A DNA stretch of 64,000 bases from Paralichthys olivaceus (GCF_024713975.1 NC_091104.1:16263580-16327579), one strand, 5' to 3'. Shown: positions 13,242 through 27,556, numbered from the stretch's first letter. The notes: generated from the letters alone by a model not told the origin. Numbers and translations are program-made.

Positions 13242-14154
13242 GACGGTGGCAGGTTCAGACGTCCAGCGGATCAGACGATGGAGAGAGATTTTGCAGTCTG
13301 GCAGCTGGAAAACAGCGCAGAATGATAAAACCTTATGAGGGTGACAGAACAGTTTTATTCAGTCATGGCTAAAACTTGTGAAAATAGACTGATTCTGCAT
13401 GAGCTGTTTTTAGAAATGATGTGCTTTTCTTTCGGACATGAATTCACTGCAGGAAATCTTGCAATCAGCATTTTCCTCTTACAAGCTCTCAGAGGTGTGG
13501 GCCATAAAATCACCATCTGCTGTGTATGTTCAACTGTTGCATTTCCCACCCACAGACTCATATAAACATGCAGAGAGAAAGAAGGAAATCTCCCAGCTGC
13601 ATATATTAAACAACATGGGGAAGCAGGTGCTGCTGTATTTCACAGTGGATACTGATTATTCTGACTTGTCTGTGGACTGGTCTCCTTGACTCCTCAATTC
13701 TTTCAAATGCAACTGTAGGAAAATTGAAGAGGAAGATCGGATTTAAAATTATGTAAAAGGCTATAAGAGGCAGTCGTTGAGGTAACAAGTCCACCAATAG
13801 ACTGAGTGATCCGAGCACATCCAGATTTGATAAAGCGAATAAACAATTTTGTTTTGCAGATTTGCTATCCGGCGGCAGCGGTCATTCGCTCTTGGCCCAC
13901 AGAGACCACATCCATTTACTAATCTAAATCTAAATCTAATCTAAATGATCAAATTAATCTTCCATCCCAGGTCTAACGATGAAATAAGACTAAAGCCCCT
14001 GAAGCAGCTGTGTAGTATTTTGGATTTTAGTGGAAAAGTAGCTGATCAAGTCAAAGTCATTTCATGCTTTTTCATCCAATGTGCTGTCATGAAAAATGGG
14101 CCAAGGGGTTGAAACACGCACAAGAAAATGTAGTGATTTTCTCAGAGCCATAGC

Positions 14155-14155
14155 C

Positions 14156-14209
<54 letters not shown>
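14155..14209 (+). repeat. (CA)n microsatellite in syndig1l 5' intron
   Basis: Alternating CA for about 55 bp with one interruption (caaac). Lies inside the inferred 5' UTR intron. Confidence 0.95.
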
Positions 14210-14211
<2 letters not shown>

Positions 14212-14411
14212 CTTCATGCTCTCAGTCTCCAACACTGTGTCCAGCGGTCTCCACTCTCACATGCTGCTGAGGCTGAGCCACTCAGCGGGTAGCAGGGAAT
14301 TCCATTACACCCTACATTAGACAACAAAAACCACATCCCACCCCCACAAATAATTCATCTGACATGAGAAGATGGGCACTTAGCACATGTGAGTGTGAAC
14401 TGAGCCTCCAC

Positions 14412-14835
14412 TATTATTAATGATCCTATGCTCCCTCTTCCTTCTCTTCACCTCTCTTCCCTTCTGGTCCCTTTGTTTTCGTCTGTTTATTACAGTTTAT
14501 TATCTCACTCTACGTGTGTGTGGTCCAGGTATTATGTTGTGGGAACCTAAGACAGTTCACACTGTCACATTATTGGGACCTATCTTCCTTATGGGGACAA
14601 AAAGCAAGTCCCCATGAAGAAAATCATTAAATATTAAGGTGAATACATGTTTAAGGTTAGATTAAGGTTTAAGTTTAAGTTGAGGTTGGGATAAGGTTTA
14701 GCGTAAGTAATAATTATGGTTAAGGTCAAGTCAATATATCATTAATGATCGTGAGCTCCCTCTTTCCTCTCTCCACCTTTCTCCTCTTCCCTTCTTCTCC
14801 CTGTTTTCGTCTTTTTATTACAGTTTATAAACATA
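14412..14835 (+). repeat. Dispersed GGTTA-rich repeat flanked by a ~95-bp direct duplication
   Basis: The core (about 14520-14735) holds ggacctatcttccttatgg, gacaaaaagcaagtcccca and degenerate (aaggttta)n, a known type of fish interspersed repeat. The flanks 14412-14505 and 14738-14835 match each other in order: attaatgatc, gctccctctt, cttccctt, gttttcgtct, ttattacagttta. Confidence 0.75.
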
Positions 14836-15054
14836 TATCCTAATGTGTGCTTGTATATAAAAACACCGAAAAAGGACTATTTTATTATTTTGATGACATC
14901 ACATGTTTTTTTTATTACAAAAAAGAATTGCCAATATTTCTCTCACACACGTCTTATAGCCTGTATCACATAGAAATCTCATATCTACTGCAGGATAACA
15001 GCCTACGAACATTTTTACACACTCGTAAACAAACATATGCGAGAATCCTCTTAC

Positions 15055-15300
15055 CTGTGGTTGAAAATCCTCCCGCAGGTTCGCTCAGCATCGTTCCTCT
15101 GCGCATCAGAGAGTCGACGGACGGACACACCTTCCTACTTCACATGATCAGTTTTTTATCAGGAAACAGTCCAGCACAGCGCAACATATGATATCCGCAC
15201 AGAGGTGTAGTTATTCCGGCTGTGTGTGGGGGAAGAGTGGACTTTGCTTTGCTGAGCTCTGGCCGCCGTGGCACCGCTGCTGCGTCTGACAGGTAGATTT
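15055..15300 (-). promoter_or_regulatory. syndig1l: Probable 5' noncoding exon and promoter of syndig1l
   Basis: On the minus strand a good donor (CCACAG|GTAAGA) lies at 15055/15054, and exon 1 of syndig1l has its acceptor at 13305, giving a 1.75-kb 5' UTR intron. The sequence upstream on the gene strand (15.06-15.55 kb) is rich in CpG compared with the AT-rich flanks, as expected for a promoter. The transcription start is not determined; the upper boundary given is a guess. Confidence 0.5.
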
Positions 15301-18300
15301 TTACGCACAGCATCTCAGCGCTGTGCTCTGGCTCCAAACAGCTCGGACAGGGATTGGCTGCGTGGTGCGCGCTGCAAACTCCATCACAGACCGAGGAATT
15401 GACATCTCCAAACTCTGCTCGCCTTGCACGGCTGTCTTCCTCCACAATCTTCAGAGTGGTGTCGCCTGCGCTGCAGGTTGGCACCCCCAGTGGTGCTGTT
15501 TTACCTCCGCGTTACATAAACACTTCATCTGTGGAGCAGCTGCTGTGGGAGCCACTGAAATATGTCTCGGATCACATGATGGAGCATTATTCCCACTCTG
15601 CACACTCTGGAGATTAGTGTCCTGAAGTTACTGCACTTTGAGTTAAACCAGAAAACCAAATTCTATTTGATCATTATCAAGCCACTGAGATCAACAATGT
15701 TATAGAGAAGCCCAATGTGCAGTCATTGTTCCCACCTGACTGCTTCAAGTGCTCTGGGGAATGTGGGAAAAAAACATGGAGGCTATAAACAAAACGTGTT
15801 ATTTATGTGTTCACAGCATTTAATCAACTTGACACCTCTTATCAGACCAGAGAAAAAGTTGTTTTTGTACAACATTTGGCAAGTTGACATTAAAAGCTTC
15901 TATTTGGAGCTGAATGTAATATGTTAGAGGATGCTGGCCTTGAATGGATGTCAGCCTAAAGTGGCCCAAATATCCCAAAACAAATGTACTTGTTCTTAGT
16001 TTTTTGGCAAACATGCAGTGCTATAGGTGAGGTGTTCTCTGGATTCTTGCCCATGAGATAAATCGTGGCCAAAATAACGAGAAACAAATTCAGGCGACCT
16101 TTGGCACCTTTGGTTGACCTGCAGTATTTCTTCGGCTTTCTGGCGGCCCAGCTCTAGCAAACAGGAGCGGACTACCCGAGTGCCATCATTTCATACGGCA
16201 TGTGTGCCGTCTGTTGGATGTGTGGGATGGGGGCTGAATCTGGGCCAAAACATTTTTACTGTGTGTGCTTTATAAGTGATGAGGTCAGCAACATTTTCCT
16301 AGTTTCCAACTTGTGTTGGGGTTAATGGGAACTTTCCCAGTAGGGATCAATTTTTCAGATTACTCTGACAACACTTGAATGCATAATCTGTGTGGGCGGC
16401 CACCTGCCTCATTCAGTTGGGGTGAGAGGAGAGGTGGGTGGAAAAGGGGGAGAGAAGAGAGAGATCAGGTGGAGTTGTGTAACTAATGTGTTTTACTGCC
16501 TCACGCACACAAAACAGAAACTTAACAGAACTTTTTTTTTACAAAGTTCTCCCTCTCCTATGAATTTCTTTGCATAATTTGAGCTCTTATTGTATATTTC
16601 AGGAACGCTGCCATTTTACATTAACGTCTCTGAACCTGCAATGTGGCTTTGACTTGCTTCCAAATATAGCCCAGGAATCAGCCACTATTAAATTCATTGC
16701 ACATTTATATTTGATTAATATTTTAGAGTTATCCCATGCATTTATCATGAGCCTGCCAATTTAGCTCTTCTCCTTTAATCCCACTCCGCAAAGCTGCTTA
16801 TGATTCCACGCCACAATTTATCATTGTTTACATAACATTAATTCAGATGTTTTTCCCATTCCTGCAAATGGGCGACTTAATAAATTCCATACAGGGAAAC
16901 ATTAAACCCAGTTTATTTTTGATCCCACTGGAGAATAATAACTACAATATTTACAGAGACACAGTCTGATGTTGATGCTCATGTAAGAACACACTGAAAA
17001 CATTTCCTATCAGAAGCTGCATCTCCAAAAAACTAGAGGACTGATATACAGGCACCGAGCACTGGGAACATATCTTATTCAGAGGGGGCACACACTCATA
17101 AAAATGTCTGGAGTTAATAATGTGCAAGCCCAGGCTCTGTCACTTTCACTGGGAGATGCATTAAGGTGCTGATGGACACTTTATGGGGGAAACATGGGGC
17201 TGCATTTAAAAGCCGGGGCACACATGAGCTGTGTCTCTTCCAGAGTCACCTTGTGTTCACATGCACGACTCAACGTGGCATAACAGCCCTGCCGTCTCCA
17301 TGATGGATACCACTCCCTCAGGAGACGAGTATATTAGGGGAGGTGGGGGCAGTGGTGGTGGCGAGGAGAGGGCCTGTAACCGTTTATCCATTACTCCTCT
17401 TTTTTCCCCCCTCTGTTTCCTTCTGCTTCATCCTTCACGGCAGCATTCAGAGTTGCATTTTCTAATGAGGATCTGTGTCAAAGTGGCTCAGGAGCATCTG
17501 AATCTAAAACCGGAGGCTTGAGAGGATTTCTCCTTGGACCGAGGGTTTGCCAGACTTCTGTAGATGGACTGTGAATATTTATGCTCCTGACTGTGCCCTT
17601 TTCTTCTGCTCCATTTTCTACTCTATATTTAGGCACTGTGTCACTATGTAGCAGATGCACTATTTGTCAAGCATTTCCCCCCCCCCCACAGGCTGTTGTA
17701 ATTTCAAGAAACACAAATATTTCCCTGTGCTCCTGATTGACGTAGAGGAAAAGGAAAATGCTTTTACATTTTTCTCCTGTTCTGACCTTCTGCCTGCCGC
17801 CCTGTTTGATACCGCCGCCAACTCTGACATCATGAACTTTCCTCAGACCCATTAAACAGCTTTAATCATTTAAACACCTTCGGGAATTAGTCGGCCTAAT
17901 CCGATTGGCAGAGAAAGTATCAAACCACTTAATTTGATCTGGCCTAGTCGGCTTTTGCAAAGAAAGGGGGGGATTTAAGCGGATTTTCCCACATGGCCGT
18001 TCTGTGCATTACTCCCTGTTTTGATTAAACACAAACCATATGCCAGTAGAGCACCTCTGACCACTGAGACAGCTCATGAGACTGTAAATACACTATTAAT
18101 CAGTTTGAAAACTTAGTGGTCCACCTGTGCAGCTTCATATTTATGTATTTACAGCATAATTTGTGGTTAATTTCACAAAATGAATACTTCTCTGCTGCTG
18201 GTTTTGATCACAGACACCAGGTGCTGTGTTTGGAGCTCATCTATTTGGCCGGAGAGGTCAGTTTGCAAAGAACGGTGGGACTTCAATTTCCCGCGGCGCC

Positions 18301-18984
18301 GTGCAGGTTCAGGTGCATGGAGCAGGAGGAAGCTCGGCATATGGTTCTGGCTGGAGTTGCATGCTGTAAGCCTCAAACTGAAAAACTCAACAGCCAAATA
18401 TCGCCTTGCTCTCACCACCTGGCTCAGGGTACGATGGCAGCATTGAGTGCTGTTACTGGGGACAGAGAGAGAAATAGTGATGAATAAGATAGTCAGTAAG
18501 TGGTGGGGGTAAAAACACAAATCCAGCTGTTCACCTTCAGGAAGTGGCTATTTGCTCTCAAATGAGCAAATTGAGCTTAAAAGCCCACGAGCACAACAGA
18601 AGCTGTTTTTATAGTTTGTTTACTGCAACGTGCTGGAGTCCGACTCCCGCAGAATACATTTCTGACAACCACATGACAGCACTTCACTTAAGCTATTTGC
18701 TAAGGTCTGTTGGTAAAGTCAGGCCTTGCAGGCATTAGATGAAAGGAATTTACGGCCCTGTTACATCCATGGGAAATGAAAATGAGTTTGACCCTCACAT
18801 CAGGTTGTCATAATGAATAACTTAATAGTTGCTGAACGCCAACATTATGAGAAGCAATTTCATTAAAGTGTTAGAAAGTTGAACGGAATGTGACTTTTCA
18901 ACGTCCTTCCACAAACGGTCAATCAGAATATTAACAGTATGCGTCTGGAAGCCGGCCCACAGTGTTCACCGGTTCAGGGGGAAT

Positions 18985-19009
18985 AGATGTGTGTGTGTGT
19001 GTGTGTATG
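18985..19009 (+). repeat. (GT)n microsatellite
   Basis: Short TG run grading into tgtatgtatgtg. Confidence 0.9.
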
Positions 19010-22000
19010 TATGTGGGGGTGGCTTCCGGAGGCTTTTGGCTTTGCAATTATCCAACACACAAATGCAATATTATTTGAAAGTGCTCCATCAGGAAGGGGA
19101 AAGGTCGGCGTTTGTCATCAGACAGAAGTATCACTTGGTAGCTTGTACCCTTCACTTGTATTAAGCACACATCCCAGAAAAATGCAAAGTGTGCAACTGG
19201 GGAGAGATCCAGCCTGGAGCCGCAGTAGTTAATGTCAATCATAATTGCACTTTCTCCCACAGTGGGAAAGTGAACGAGGACAGTGGGGAGTTTCTCATCT
19301 TCACAGATTGCTGCATGGCTATGCTACAGTAGTCGACCGTTCCACTCCAGAGAGAAGCTGGGTGCAGATTAATGGCATCCTCTGTGGCAAGATTTGAAAA
19401 CTTCCATTAATGGAAGACCAATGATAATTTATTTGGACAGCTGAGCTTCTCTCTCTGTGAATAATGAAGTGACCCCGGGATCATTAATGTGATGGATTTG
19501 CTCTGATGTAGTGACGCAGCTCTAGAAGACCTGGCTGCAAAAAAGTAAAGAAAAAGAAAAAAACATATGATAGCTGTGTTCATTCTTTGCAGAATACCTG
19601 ATATCAGAAAACAGCTATGACTTGATGCTGACACCCTGTCCCTTTTTAACGGGATTAAAGATTTTTAAAGGAATAATACCTCAGAGGATTACCATTGGAA
19701 AGATTATTAGTGCTAATGAACTGCATGCTGTTAATCCTGTGGAGTGTGTTTGCAGGTAAAGCAGGAGATGAGTCAGCCAGCCATGACATACAGGGATATT
19801 GTTCAGCTGCTCCTGATGTGTCACAGCACCAGCCGGCATATGTTGCAGCTTTGTGCTTTATGACTTCCTATTAAACTTATTAAACCAGAAACAGAAGAGG
19901 ACTTAGTCTTTAATATGCTTCTGAGCAAAACACAGCCCTGTCAGTCGGTGGTTGTGGAACTTGCTATGGGATGGTTATAAATAGGTAATCGCTTCGGAGC
20001 CATTGCGGGTTAAGCAAGGGAGCTTGCAGAGGGTCAGGGTGACTCATCCGCCCCATCTCTTTGCATCATGTCAGTAACCTGGTGTCTGCACCTGTCACTG
20101 CACACCCCCCCCCACCACCTCAAAATCAGTCTACCAGAAAGTAGCAAAATAAACATGACCACTATGTGCAATAGAGATAAACTGTACAAGACAATAGTGC
20201 AATGGGTAATTAAATTCAATTGGGGTATAGCGTATTGGTATCAATGTATTGGTATCGATACGTGCACGCTGTGCCTGGTGCTAGACAAGTGCTGAAAACC
20301 AAAGGGATGAGAAATGTGCTTACGCCAAATAATGTTTCTACAAACCTTTTAGTTTGACCCCCTCTGCAGTTAAAATATGCGAGCATCCAAACAATGTTTT
20401 CATAGCATGAAAAAACTAATTGAGACCAAACTTACCGGAAAGATGAATGCTTTAACATACATCAGTGTGATAAGAACTACCGTAAATGACAGAAACCATC
20501 TTTCGGAGAATTTATTTGATGTGTAGTTTGATTAATTAGCTTAGTCCATGTTCAATTCACTAACATGGAGAAGGAAGTCACGTCTTCCATTTTTATTAAC
20601 AGTTTATGAAAAAAAGGTCTAAAACATGAGTTTTACTCTACTGCTGAGTGAATACTGATGAGTAGAAAAACAAACAGCCCAGAAAGTTTCTAAATGCTCT
20701 ACTAGTAAACACATTTAGTAACAAAAGAGCCAGCTATTTCCCTTAGGGGTCATTTAGGACCAAAACATAGCTAAACCAAAGTGAATATTTCCGCTACCTT
20801 AATCAGATGAAGCCAAACATGCCTCTAAAATAAGCTAATATTGCTCCGTATTTGTTAATGTAAAGTAGTAGCTGTGTGCTAATACATTTGCCACATCACT
20901 TTTGTCAGGTTTGAAGACACCACTATACTGATAGTGCAGTGGAGACATTTTTCTGCTGAGGCTGAGAGAGCAGCTCTGTCTTTAATTGTGGTATAGCTTA
21001 GCTCCACAGTCCTATTGCAGTGCAGGCTCTCATGAGCCCTGATAAAGACTGGTTTATTTATGAAAGTATAATGCCTTTGTGCATTCAGCAGCTGTGGAAA
21101 TAAGACTGTCCTAGAAATACTTTATCAGTGTGTTACAGTTGCACAAAAATCACTTGGTACAGTTTGAACAATACAACTAAAACGCTGATGTACAGATTGG
21201 AGTAGATTGCGTAATCCTTTTCAGTGTAAAGTTGTAAAAAAAATTCCGCCAAAGTGAGATTTGTAAAATTAATGATTTCATGGGATGAGGCTTACGTTAT
21301 GAATGTGCTGCAAAACTTCTCTTTGCTGATTTGAATCAATTGCCACCCGTTCCCTAATGTTTTGCTGTAATGTTCCTCTCTGAGTGGTGATTTCAGGTGG
21401 GTTTATTATCACAGCCTTGGCAACCTGCCTTCTGTCCCCTTATTTAAAAGCTATTTTCAGTGCATACTGTCACTGTGGCCGTAGCTATGAGTGATGAACA
21501 ATAGAAGAAACCCAATGTTTCCTGTGGGTGTCAAAAGGTCAGGAAGAACTGCTTATTTATCTATGCCTTCCTGCCTCTCATTTTCAAATGCCTCTAATGG
21601 ACGCGGAGGAGCTGCAACACTTGTTTCCATGGCGAAAGACCAATGCTGACATAATTACCGCCTGCCAGAAATCCATGATGCTCTGCCACGCGATCGTTTC
21701 AGCATCAATGGCGGCACACAACTTCTCCACGGGATACGCATTGACTGGGGCCCGCCTTCTACGAGAATCATGCTCACATGTGTAACCCCTGGGAGAGGAG
21801 CAATCATCAGGACCTGAGATGGAGAAAGATGAATTTCTATCACTGCTCATCCATTGAGCGCTCATTGCTCCAAAGCTCTTTTAAACGACTGGTCTGCTCT
21901 GCTATATTAGTTTGGTCATCTATACCCCGGCAGCTGTCTGCTACAATAGAGCGATCCTCTGAAAAGTGATGCAGCAGGAGAGGATGTCGGAGAAATCTTC

Positions 22001-23017
22001 CCCCATTTCATTTAAGGAATAATCTCATGTTATCTAGTGTGGGAGAGTAATCATTGAATTATTTTAATGACACGAAACAGAAATTACAATCAAAATGTTT
22101 TTATGGCAGTTGCTGAAAGTGACACTATAAGGAAAATATGTGCACTGCAATTAAGCTTACTGTGTGAGATGATCTGATTCTAGTTGATTCTTGGCAGCAA
22201 CATGTCTGCAACTATAATTGACATTGCTTTGCCTTGTTAGGCTGAATAATAGATGCCTCACTATGCATAATTCATCGGAAATGTGGTATTTGTGGATTTT
22301 CTTCCTCCCCGAGTTCACCGCTGGAGTTGTCACAGGCTCTGCCACTGTGTCAGCTGTTTATTCTCATCTTGAGGAGAGGATGCAGGGTGTAATGAGAACA
22401 TCACAGTCACAGTTGGAGCAACCAGAGCTCACACTAAACCTCAGAGGATGTGCTGCTCTGCCTTTTATTTGTCTGAAGTATAAAGTGAACCTCAGTGCAC
22501 CATATAGCTCTGTGCATTGACTTAAAGATTCATGAGCGTCATGATAAACCTGCGACTCCAGAGGTGCTGGACACTGAAGTTGAGAGAGTTTAACACTGGG
22601 GACTGCTGGAAATATACATATTTCATTGGCGTATCTATATTTTATTGAAGTGCTCATTATGTTGAGTGATGGCAGGGATGGAGATTTAATCAGGTCCTTT
22701 TTAATCTCTCATTCATTTCGTAATGACCTATTTCCCACTTGACTGTGAGTCAGAGGTGGACATGCTATTTTACTGTGGCACTGCGAACTGTTGCTGAGAC
22801 AGATCCATGTAGATTTTTCTCTTTGAAAAGCAAGCAATAAAAAAACAATATGAGATACTAATGTTTTTTTTGTTTTTTTTATCAATAGCTGATATTCCCC
22901 TTCATTAGAGCTGAGAGACTCAGAATGACAAGTTCTGGGTCACATCAGGCTTTTTTTCACGTTTAGAAGTAACTAGTAGTTTGGAAGCTTTTATTTATCT
23001 TACATTACATTGCTTAT

Positions 23018-23335
23018 TATGGGTGGCACAGTGGTATAGTGGTTAGCACTGTTACCTCACAGCAGGACATGTCTTAGTTTGAATCTGGGTACGTACAGGA
23101 TTGTCTGTGGGGAGTTTGCACGTTCTCCCAGTGTCTGTGTGTTTTCTCCGAGTATTTCCGCTTCATCAGTCAGTCCAGAGACATGTATTCACTTAGACGT
23201 GAATGTGAGTGTCTCCCTATGTCAGCCTTGGCAACTTGTCCAAAGTGTACCACACCTCTCATCCAATGTCAGCTGGGATTGGTGCGGTCGCATCAAACAC
23301 AAAGTACGGCTGAGACTCATGGAAGTCTCATTACT
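23018..23335 (+). repeat. tRNA-SINE-like dispersed repeat
   Basis: Starts gggtggcacagtggtatagt and ggttagcactg, which fits a pol III A box derived from a tRNA. A weak B box follows (agtttgaatctgg). Then come ggggagtttgcacgttctcc and cccaatgtcagctgggatt-like blocks (here ccaatgtcagctgggattgg). This order matches a very common teleost element. The copy is diverged and lacks a clear tail. Confidence 0.85.
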
Positions 23336-23942
23336 TTTTTAAGTATTTAACTGTAAGTCATGTACTGAGAATTCATTGTTCTCGTATTTAATCATGGGAC
23401 AATAATGTCTGTGCTAAATCTAATTACTATCGATCAAATAGTTACAGAGATGATTTAAAACTTAAAATTACACACGTCAACCACATAGTGATGATGGAAG
23501 AAAAGTGATAGCCAAAGTAATCACACTTAATTTAGAGCTCATCCATGCAATAGATTTTCAGATATTTCACTGGATATGTGGATTTTTTTAACTTACTAGT
23601 GGCAAGATTTAATGACATTAGATTTAACAGAAGTTTGAAGGTAGACCAACATTGCATCCATATATGGCTAAATATACAGTACATATATATTTTTAGATAT
23701 ACATGTTTAGATATAGACACATAATACACACAATTATTTAGTTAGGTAATTTGAGCTTGTATGAGTTAATCTTCACTTGTTATATGTTACACACTGTAAT
23801 CTAAGGCTCATTACTTATACTGTGAACATTACATCATGGCCGGATGCTGTATTTACACTACACCTATAAAGAGATTAACACCCGTCAAACATTATGTAAC
23901 TGACAGCATCAGCATAACAAACAGAGCAGCTTCCCACAAGGT

Positions 23943-23975
23943 TTGTGTGTCTGTGTGTGTGTGTGTGTGTGTGTG
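23943..23975 (+). repeat. (TG)n microsatellite
   Basis: Alternating TG with one ctg interruption near its start. Confidence 0.95.
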
Positions 23976-24589
23976 GTAGGCTACGCCATATAAGCCATGT
24001 TAGTTTCTTAAAATAACTAAACAAAGTGACGCCTAAAGTAACCAAGGTTACCAAGTATGAGATAGAGGAAGGCACAGAGGGTGAACCCATACAGGTTATC
24101 TGGGTTAGTGCAGCTAATTCCCTTTTCTGAAGAGGCATTATGAGGTACAGATGGTGTACATCCAGATTGGAGGCATTAAAGCTGTGCAGTACCAAGAGTT
24201 AATATTAAAATTAAAGCTACTAAATGATACTCCATGTAAAGGTTCCTGTACCTGCATGCTTGCTTGCCAAAAATGGCAAATATGTGAGAAACAGGAAATC
24301 GCATAGTCATATTTGGAAGAGAAACATTTTATCTGAAAGTATCTTGTTTCCTTTTCCTTTTGTTTCTGAAAGACAGTTTAGAGCTTATAAGATTTTTTGA
24401 AAATGTAACAAAGAAATTTGCAATTGAAGAAATGTATTCTCTTACCACAGTAGATATGATCAATATATGTTATATGAGCAAATATTTGTAATTCGGAAAC
24501 ATTTAGACTATGGACAAGATGTTCTAAATGTTCTTAAAGAATATTTCTTTGAGAACATTGATTTGGCTTGTACTTTGACATTTTAGTTG

Positions 24590-24668
24590 ATGAAATACAC
24601 CACAGCCAGCCACCAGGGGGGAATGAGATGTTTTGGCTTCACTTTTGGGGGTGCTGTCATTTTGAACC
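24590..24668 (+). repeat. Fragment of a dispersed teleost repeat
   Basis: gccaccagggggg...gagatgttttggcttcactt and ttgggggtgctgtcat match a phrase I know from many fish intergenic regions (ccaccagggggc...atgttttggcttcacttttg). Only a fragment is present. Confidence 0.55.
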
Positions 24669-26194
24669 ATCATCTGTAACACTAACCAAACAATATCTGA
24701 TCTCAGACCAACAATACAAGATGACAAATTGAAAGTATATCAGTTTCATAATTAGCTAATTTCTAGACTTCAGACATTAAATATTTTCCAATGTTGGCTG
24801 GAGAAGTTTTTTTCACTGTGAACTGAGGCTGAGTTGTGACCTTGTTTTTGCTCATTATTTCTGTTGTTTCCTCCTTCTCTGTCCACCTCCCACCACAATC
24901 TTAAATATAAGAAACTCTTGTATCTAATTGCAACACTGCCTAGTGTCCAAACAACACTTAGTATTTATAGATTTGTTTAGCGTGCTGATAAAATTCCATC
25001 AAGCAATAACAACACAAAAGTACTGCAGAAATAATACACTTGGAGACAAGTGCACTTAAAGCTGTGCACCTGCAGATCTTGATTTGTCCGAATACCCAGA
25101 ACTGTGCAGTCGTAACACAGTGCGTTGCTCAGTTTGTGCATAGTGTTGCTCCATTCACTCTCACAGGGATGTGAGAGTTTGAGGTTTTCTGAGATACCAG
25201 GAGACAGGATCCTTGGCGACGCCATGTATAAATGAAGAACAGTGGCTGCACTGGTCTGAGCTGTCGACTCACATTAACTGTGAGCTTCCTCTGCTCAGGC
25301 AGTCAGCGAGGCACAGGGGAGGTCAGGAATCAGCCCTATTTCTGGACCTCGACTGAAAGATGAGTCGAGATGAGACCTTTGCGAGCGCCCCCCTGACTCG
25401 GTGCAGTCGTTACCTCGCCGCAGCACTTTCACATGAATGACTGATGAGCGGTGCAGGTGTGTCTCTGATTTGCCTGTTGATCAAGCCTGCTCCAGTTCTA
25501 AGAAAAAAAACCTGAGGTCCACCTCTCAGTTCCCATTGTTCTGCTGTGAAAAACCTGGCTGTGGTGCTAATGATCTCTCTCCGGGGATGCCTGCAGTGAC
25601 GAAAGCATCAAATCACATTTATGTGAACAGTTGGCTGCTCCCTGTGGGTCGGCTGCTGACAGATGGTGGGAAGTTGCGTGTGATGTGTTTGACTCCTCTC
25701 AGGTTGACCCAAATTAACCCATCAGCCCATCACACTGCCGACTCTAGGGATCAGCAAAGGTGATCCTTGATGGTTACGGTGCGAAACAAAGTTTGGAGGT
25801 CGGTCTGCAAATGAACCAGGAGTCATCATGTGGTGTTGTGTTGTTGATTCAAAGCAGCCATGACACAAATGTCCTGTGTGTATTAGATTTTTTTTTTAAT
25901 TTTGTTATTCATCTAATCAGTCAGGCCGTTAGGCAATAGTCAAATTTTTTTTATGCTTATTTTACTTTTTGTTGAGAAGATTGACACCATATTTGTGCCT
26001 GGATATTAAATGCCGGGGGGACAGTTGGCTGAGAGCTCGAGGACACTGCACCTGCACCCATTGGACGGTATTGGCTGTCAATCACATGGTATCCATGCCC
26101 CAATGCATACCATGATTTATGGTCTGTTTGACTCTAAATGGGTCCAGACTTTAAACTATAGAGATCCTTAGGAAAGCGTTTACTGACATTATAA

Positions 26195-26345
26195 ATAAAG
26201 TTTTACTCATAGACTTCAATAGATAAGGACTTTTTTATAACCAGTTGAGTCGCCCTCTGCTGGTCATTCAGGAGAATACAGGTTTCAGACCCCTCTGCAG
26301 TGGATTCACTTTCTGGACCCAAGGTGTACATCCAGAGTATGTTTC
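26195..26345 (+). repeat. Fragment of a dispersed teleost repeat
   Basis: atagacttcaatag, gagtcgccctctgctggtca and gcagtggattcacttt form the order of a common fish repeat. It may be the same family as the fragment near 24.6 kb, though the overlap is too short to prove. Confidence 0.5.
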
Positions 26346-27508
26346 CTTGATATCACAGCTCTTTACCACGATCACTACTGGCAACTTTCTCCAAATCAAA
26401 AGCACAAAATGGCAGCTTTTGTTCCAGGGACGTTTCAGCTTTACTTTTCTATGACGGGAGGAAGTGAAGATGCAGCGTCAATCTTCATTTAGCCTTTGTT
26501 CCACATGGTGAAGATGATCACTCATGTATCTAACCAGTAGACTGTCAAATCAACATCCACTAAATACATCACAGATTTGTTTCTGAAAAACAAGTGTCCC
26601 TTTGTTTGACTCACCTGTAGTACAAAGACCATGCAGTAGAATAAAACCAGCTTCTCTTCTTATATAACAGAAATGGTGCTGGATCACAGTCTACTTCTTT
26701 ATCCCAGGGATGTGACCTTCAAAGATAATACGGAGTCGACAAGGCAAAGGAATGATTGAACCATCTCTGCTTCTGACCTTTAAGTGATCGCCTCAGAGCA
26801 GTAAGTGATATCAATGGGTTCCTGTCATGCTGTGCGACGTACATATGTCACTATGTCCTGCAGGCATTTTGTTGAGACACTGCTGTCGTGTCCTCATTGC
26901 GAGGGTCGTTGGAGGAAGCAGCAGAGGTTGGTCGACCGACAGCGACCAGCAGCAGCAGCCTGCCGGCCTTCATTAAAGCCCTGTGGCTGTTTCATCCAGC
27001 CATGATGCAGAGGTGTGGGGCTGGTGTGAGTAAATGACTCCCTGTGGTTTTGCTACAGTGACCAACTTATCATTAGACACAGGCGCACAGTTGAGGCTCC
27101 ATTCAGCAAATTATCACAACTCTACCATTGTGATAGTGTTTTGGAGGCCATGGTCCCTGAAATTTGAGCATGATTTGGTTTGATTGCAGCATTTACACAC
27201 CGCGTGCTGGGGTGAATATCAATGGCAGAGAGGTTCCTGGGTCGAAATGTTCAATCAAAAGCCATGAAATATGCTGCCAGTGAATATCCTTTCTCTAATA
27301 GCATAGTGTTGCATCTGATTTGTATTTCCACTTTTTATGGGGATGCAGTCAGTGGACATGCAGCACTTATTGCAGATGATTCATTTCATGTGCCATCACA
27401 CTGTGCACGATGTAAAAACCATTGCTCCGGTTATTAAATTTGTCCTCGCTGTTTTTACTTTCGGTCGACTTCCATGAAATCCACCATGAGTCTGCTGCTG
27501 CTACTGGA

Positions 27509-27511
<3 letters not shown>

Positions 27512-27556
<45 letters not shown>
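27512..27556 (+). repeat. (CA)n microsatellite
   Basis: About 45 bp of uninterrupted CA. Confidence 0.97.

Noticed and set aside
12810..13325. 171-aa plus-strand open frame
   Set aside because: Antisense shadow of syndig1l exon 1, whose minus-strand product is clearly homologous.
23018..23100. Functional tRNA gene
   Set aside because: A-box-like start, but the B box is degraded and no cloverleaf can be formed; the downstream sequence matches a dispersed repeat.
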